A DNA stretch of 49,752 nucleotides from CAZEVY01 sp964515555 (lineage in GTDB: Bacteria > Acidobacteriota > Terriglobia > Bryobacterales > Bryobacteraceae), in the NCBI GenBank assembly GCA_964515555.1, contig CAZEVY010000029.1, positions 1 through 49,752 of the forward strand. The letters run 5' to 3'. Positions within the stretch are counted from its first letter, which is position 1. Each line of letters starts with the position of its first letter. Of this stretch, positions 49,273 through 49,752 are shown piece after piece. The notes beneath the pieces were generated by a model that worked only from the letters and a program-made list of their open reading frames with translations, made no database searches and was not told the origin of the DNA. Position numbers and translations under genes: made by a program.

Positions 49273-49752
49273 ATGGACGAAAAAGAAAAGTCGCGCGCCC
49301 TGGCCGCCACGGTCAGCCAGATCGAGAAGCAGTTCGGCAAGGGATCCATCCTGCGGCTCGGCTCACGCGAGACCCTGCCGATCGCCTCCATCTCCACCGG
49401 CGCCATTTCCGTCGACGCCGCGCTCGGCATCGGCGGCTTCCCGCGCGGGCGCATCAGCGAGATTTACGGGCCGGAATCCTCAGGCAAGACCACCATCGCC
49501 CTCCAGGTGATCGCCGAGGCGCAGCGCAAGGGCGGCGTGGCCGCCTTCATCGACGTCGAGCACGCGCTCGACCCCATCTACGCCGCCAAACTGGGCGTCG
49601 ACGTCGACAACCTGCTCGTCTCGCAGCCCGATTATGCCGAACAGGCCCTGGAGATCACCAGCACGCTCATCAGCTCCAATTCCATCGACGTCCTGGTGGT
49701 GGACTCAGTCGCCGCGCTGGTGACCAAGGCCGAGCTCGACGGCGAGATGGGC
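49273..49752 (+). CDS. recA: RecA recombinase, N-terminal 160 codons
   Basis: The start MDEKEKSRALAATVSQIEKQ is followed by FGKGSILRLG, the Walker A motif GPESSGKTT (residues 66-74), the VAAFIDVEHALDP segment and the Walker B region SIDVLVVDSVAALV, all diagnostic of RecA. The protein binds single-stranded DNA with ATP, performs strand exchange and stimulates LexA self-cleavage. The reading frame continues past the right edge of the window; nothing suggests damage. The upstream -10 and leader are normal. Confidence 0.99.
   Translation, partial: MDEKEKSRALAATVSQIEKQFGKGSILRLGSRETLPIASISTGAISVDAALGIGGFPRGRISEIYGPESSGKTTIALQVIAEAQRKGGVAAFIDVEHALDPIYAAKLGVDVDNLLVSQPDYAEQALEITSTLISSNSIDVLVVDSVAALVTKAELDGEMG

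Overview
The window is high-GC bacterial DNA that most resembles an Acidobacteriota genome of the Bryobacterales (Solibacter-like) group. The reasons are: a very large secreted protein ending in the Solibacter-type C-terminal domain (TIGR03437-like); three separate gene pairs coding for a PSD1/DUF1549-DUF1553 protein and a DUF1501 protein (families typical of Planctomycetes and Bryobacterales); many secreted, Ig-like, propeller-like and PEGA/TPR proteins; and a family of short GC-rich interspersed repeats built on GAGCCGCGAGCGT / GGTCGCGGCTC. A run of 100 N (15026-15125) sits inside one such repeat cluster, so this is a scaffold from a draft or metagenome assembly. The taxonomic call is an inference from protein families; no search was run.

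Layout. 1-4617 (minus strand): LacI-family regulator, then PSD1-type cytochrome/DUF1501 pair no. 1 (the DUF1501 gene runs off the left edge). 4689-5453: a small protein plus an HNH endonuclease gene broken by a frameshift. 5514-11341: a tightly packed four-gene unit: polyprenyl-phosphate sugar transferase, pyrE-like phosphoribosyltransferase, PSD1/DUF1501 pair no. 2. 11402-12566: an unknown protein and a nucleotidyltransferase-fold protein. 12777-14983: a Tat-exported small subunit and a GMC-family FAD dehydrogenase. 15183-19083 (minus): sigma-54 response regulator, histidine kinase and a proline-rich lipoprotein-like protein, translationally coupled. 19240-19946: bacterioferritin and initiator tRNA. 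20195-24323: a TPR-CHAT protein converging on an ECF-type sigma factor and its zinc anti-sigma factor. 24418-29214: a 1,598-residue mosaic secreted protein. 29772-38611: an apparent operon of PSD1/DUF1501 pair no. 3 and two long paralogous secreted proteins. 38655-42666 (minus): dGTPase-like HD hydrolase, TPR membrane protein, acyl-CoA ligase and thioesterase. 42776-47860: a 1,694-residue Ser/Thr kinase with TPR and PEGA domains. The right end holds an ornithine-cyclodeaminase-family gene (minus), a small lipoprotein and the first 160 codons of recA.

The strongest candidate for an undescribed system is the operon at 29772-38611. A consensus promoter drives a DUF1549/DUF1553 protein that keeps only one CXXCH motif, a Tat-type DUF1501 protein, and two Ig-like/tandem-repeat secreted paralogues. 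Each paralogue, after its signal peptide, contains exactly four cysteines arranged as two adjacent Cys-Cys pairs. Both paralogue genes also begin inside or across an interspersed repeat, so repeat DNA encodes part of their N-termini.

A second window-wide signal is the position of -10-like hexamers: for many operon-leading genes (LacI, PSD1 no. 1, 11402, 12777, bfr, sigma factor, kinase and others) the best -10 ends only about 6-18 bases before the start codon, which predicts leaderless or very short-leader transcripts.
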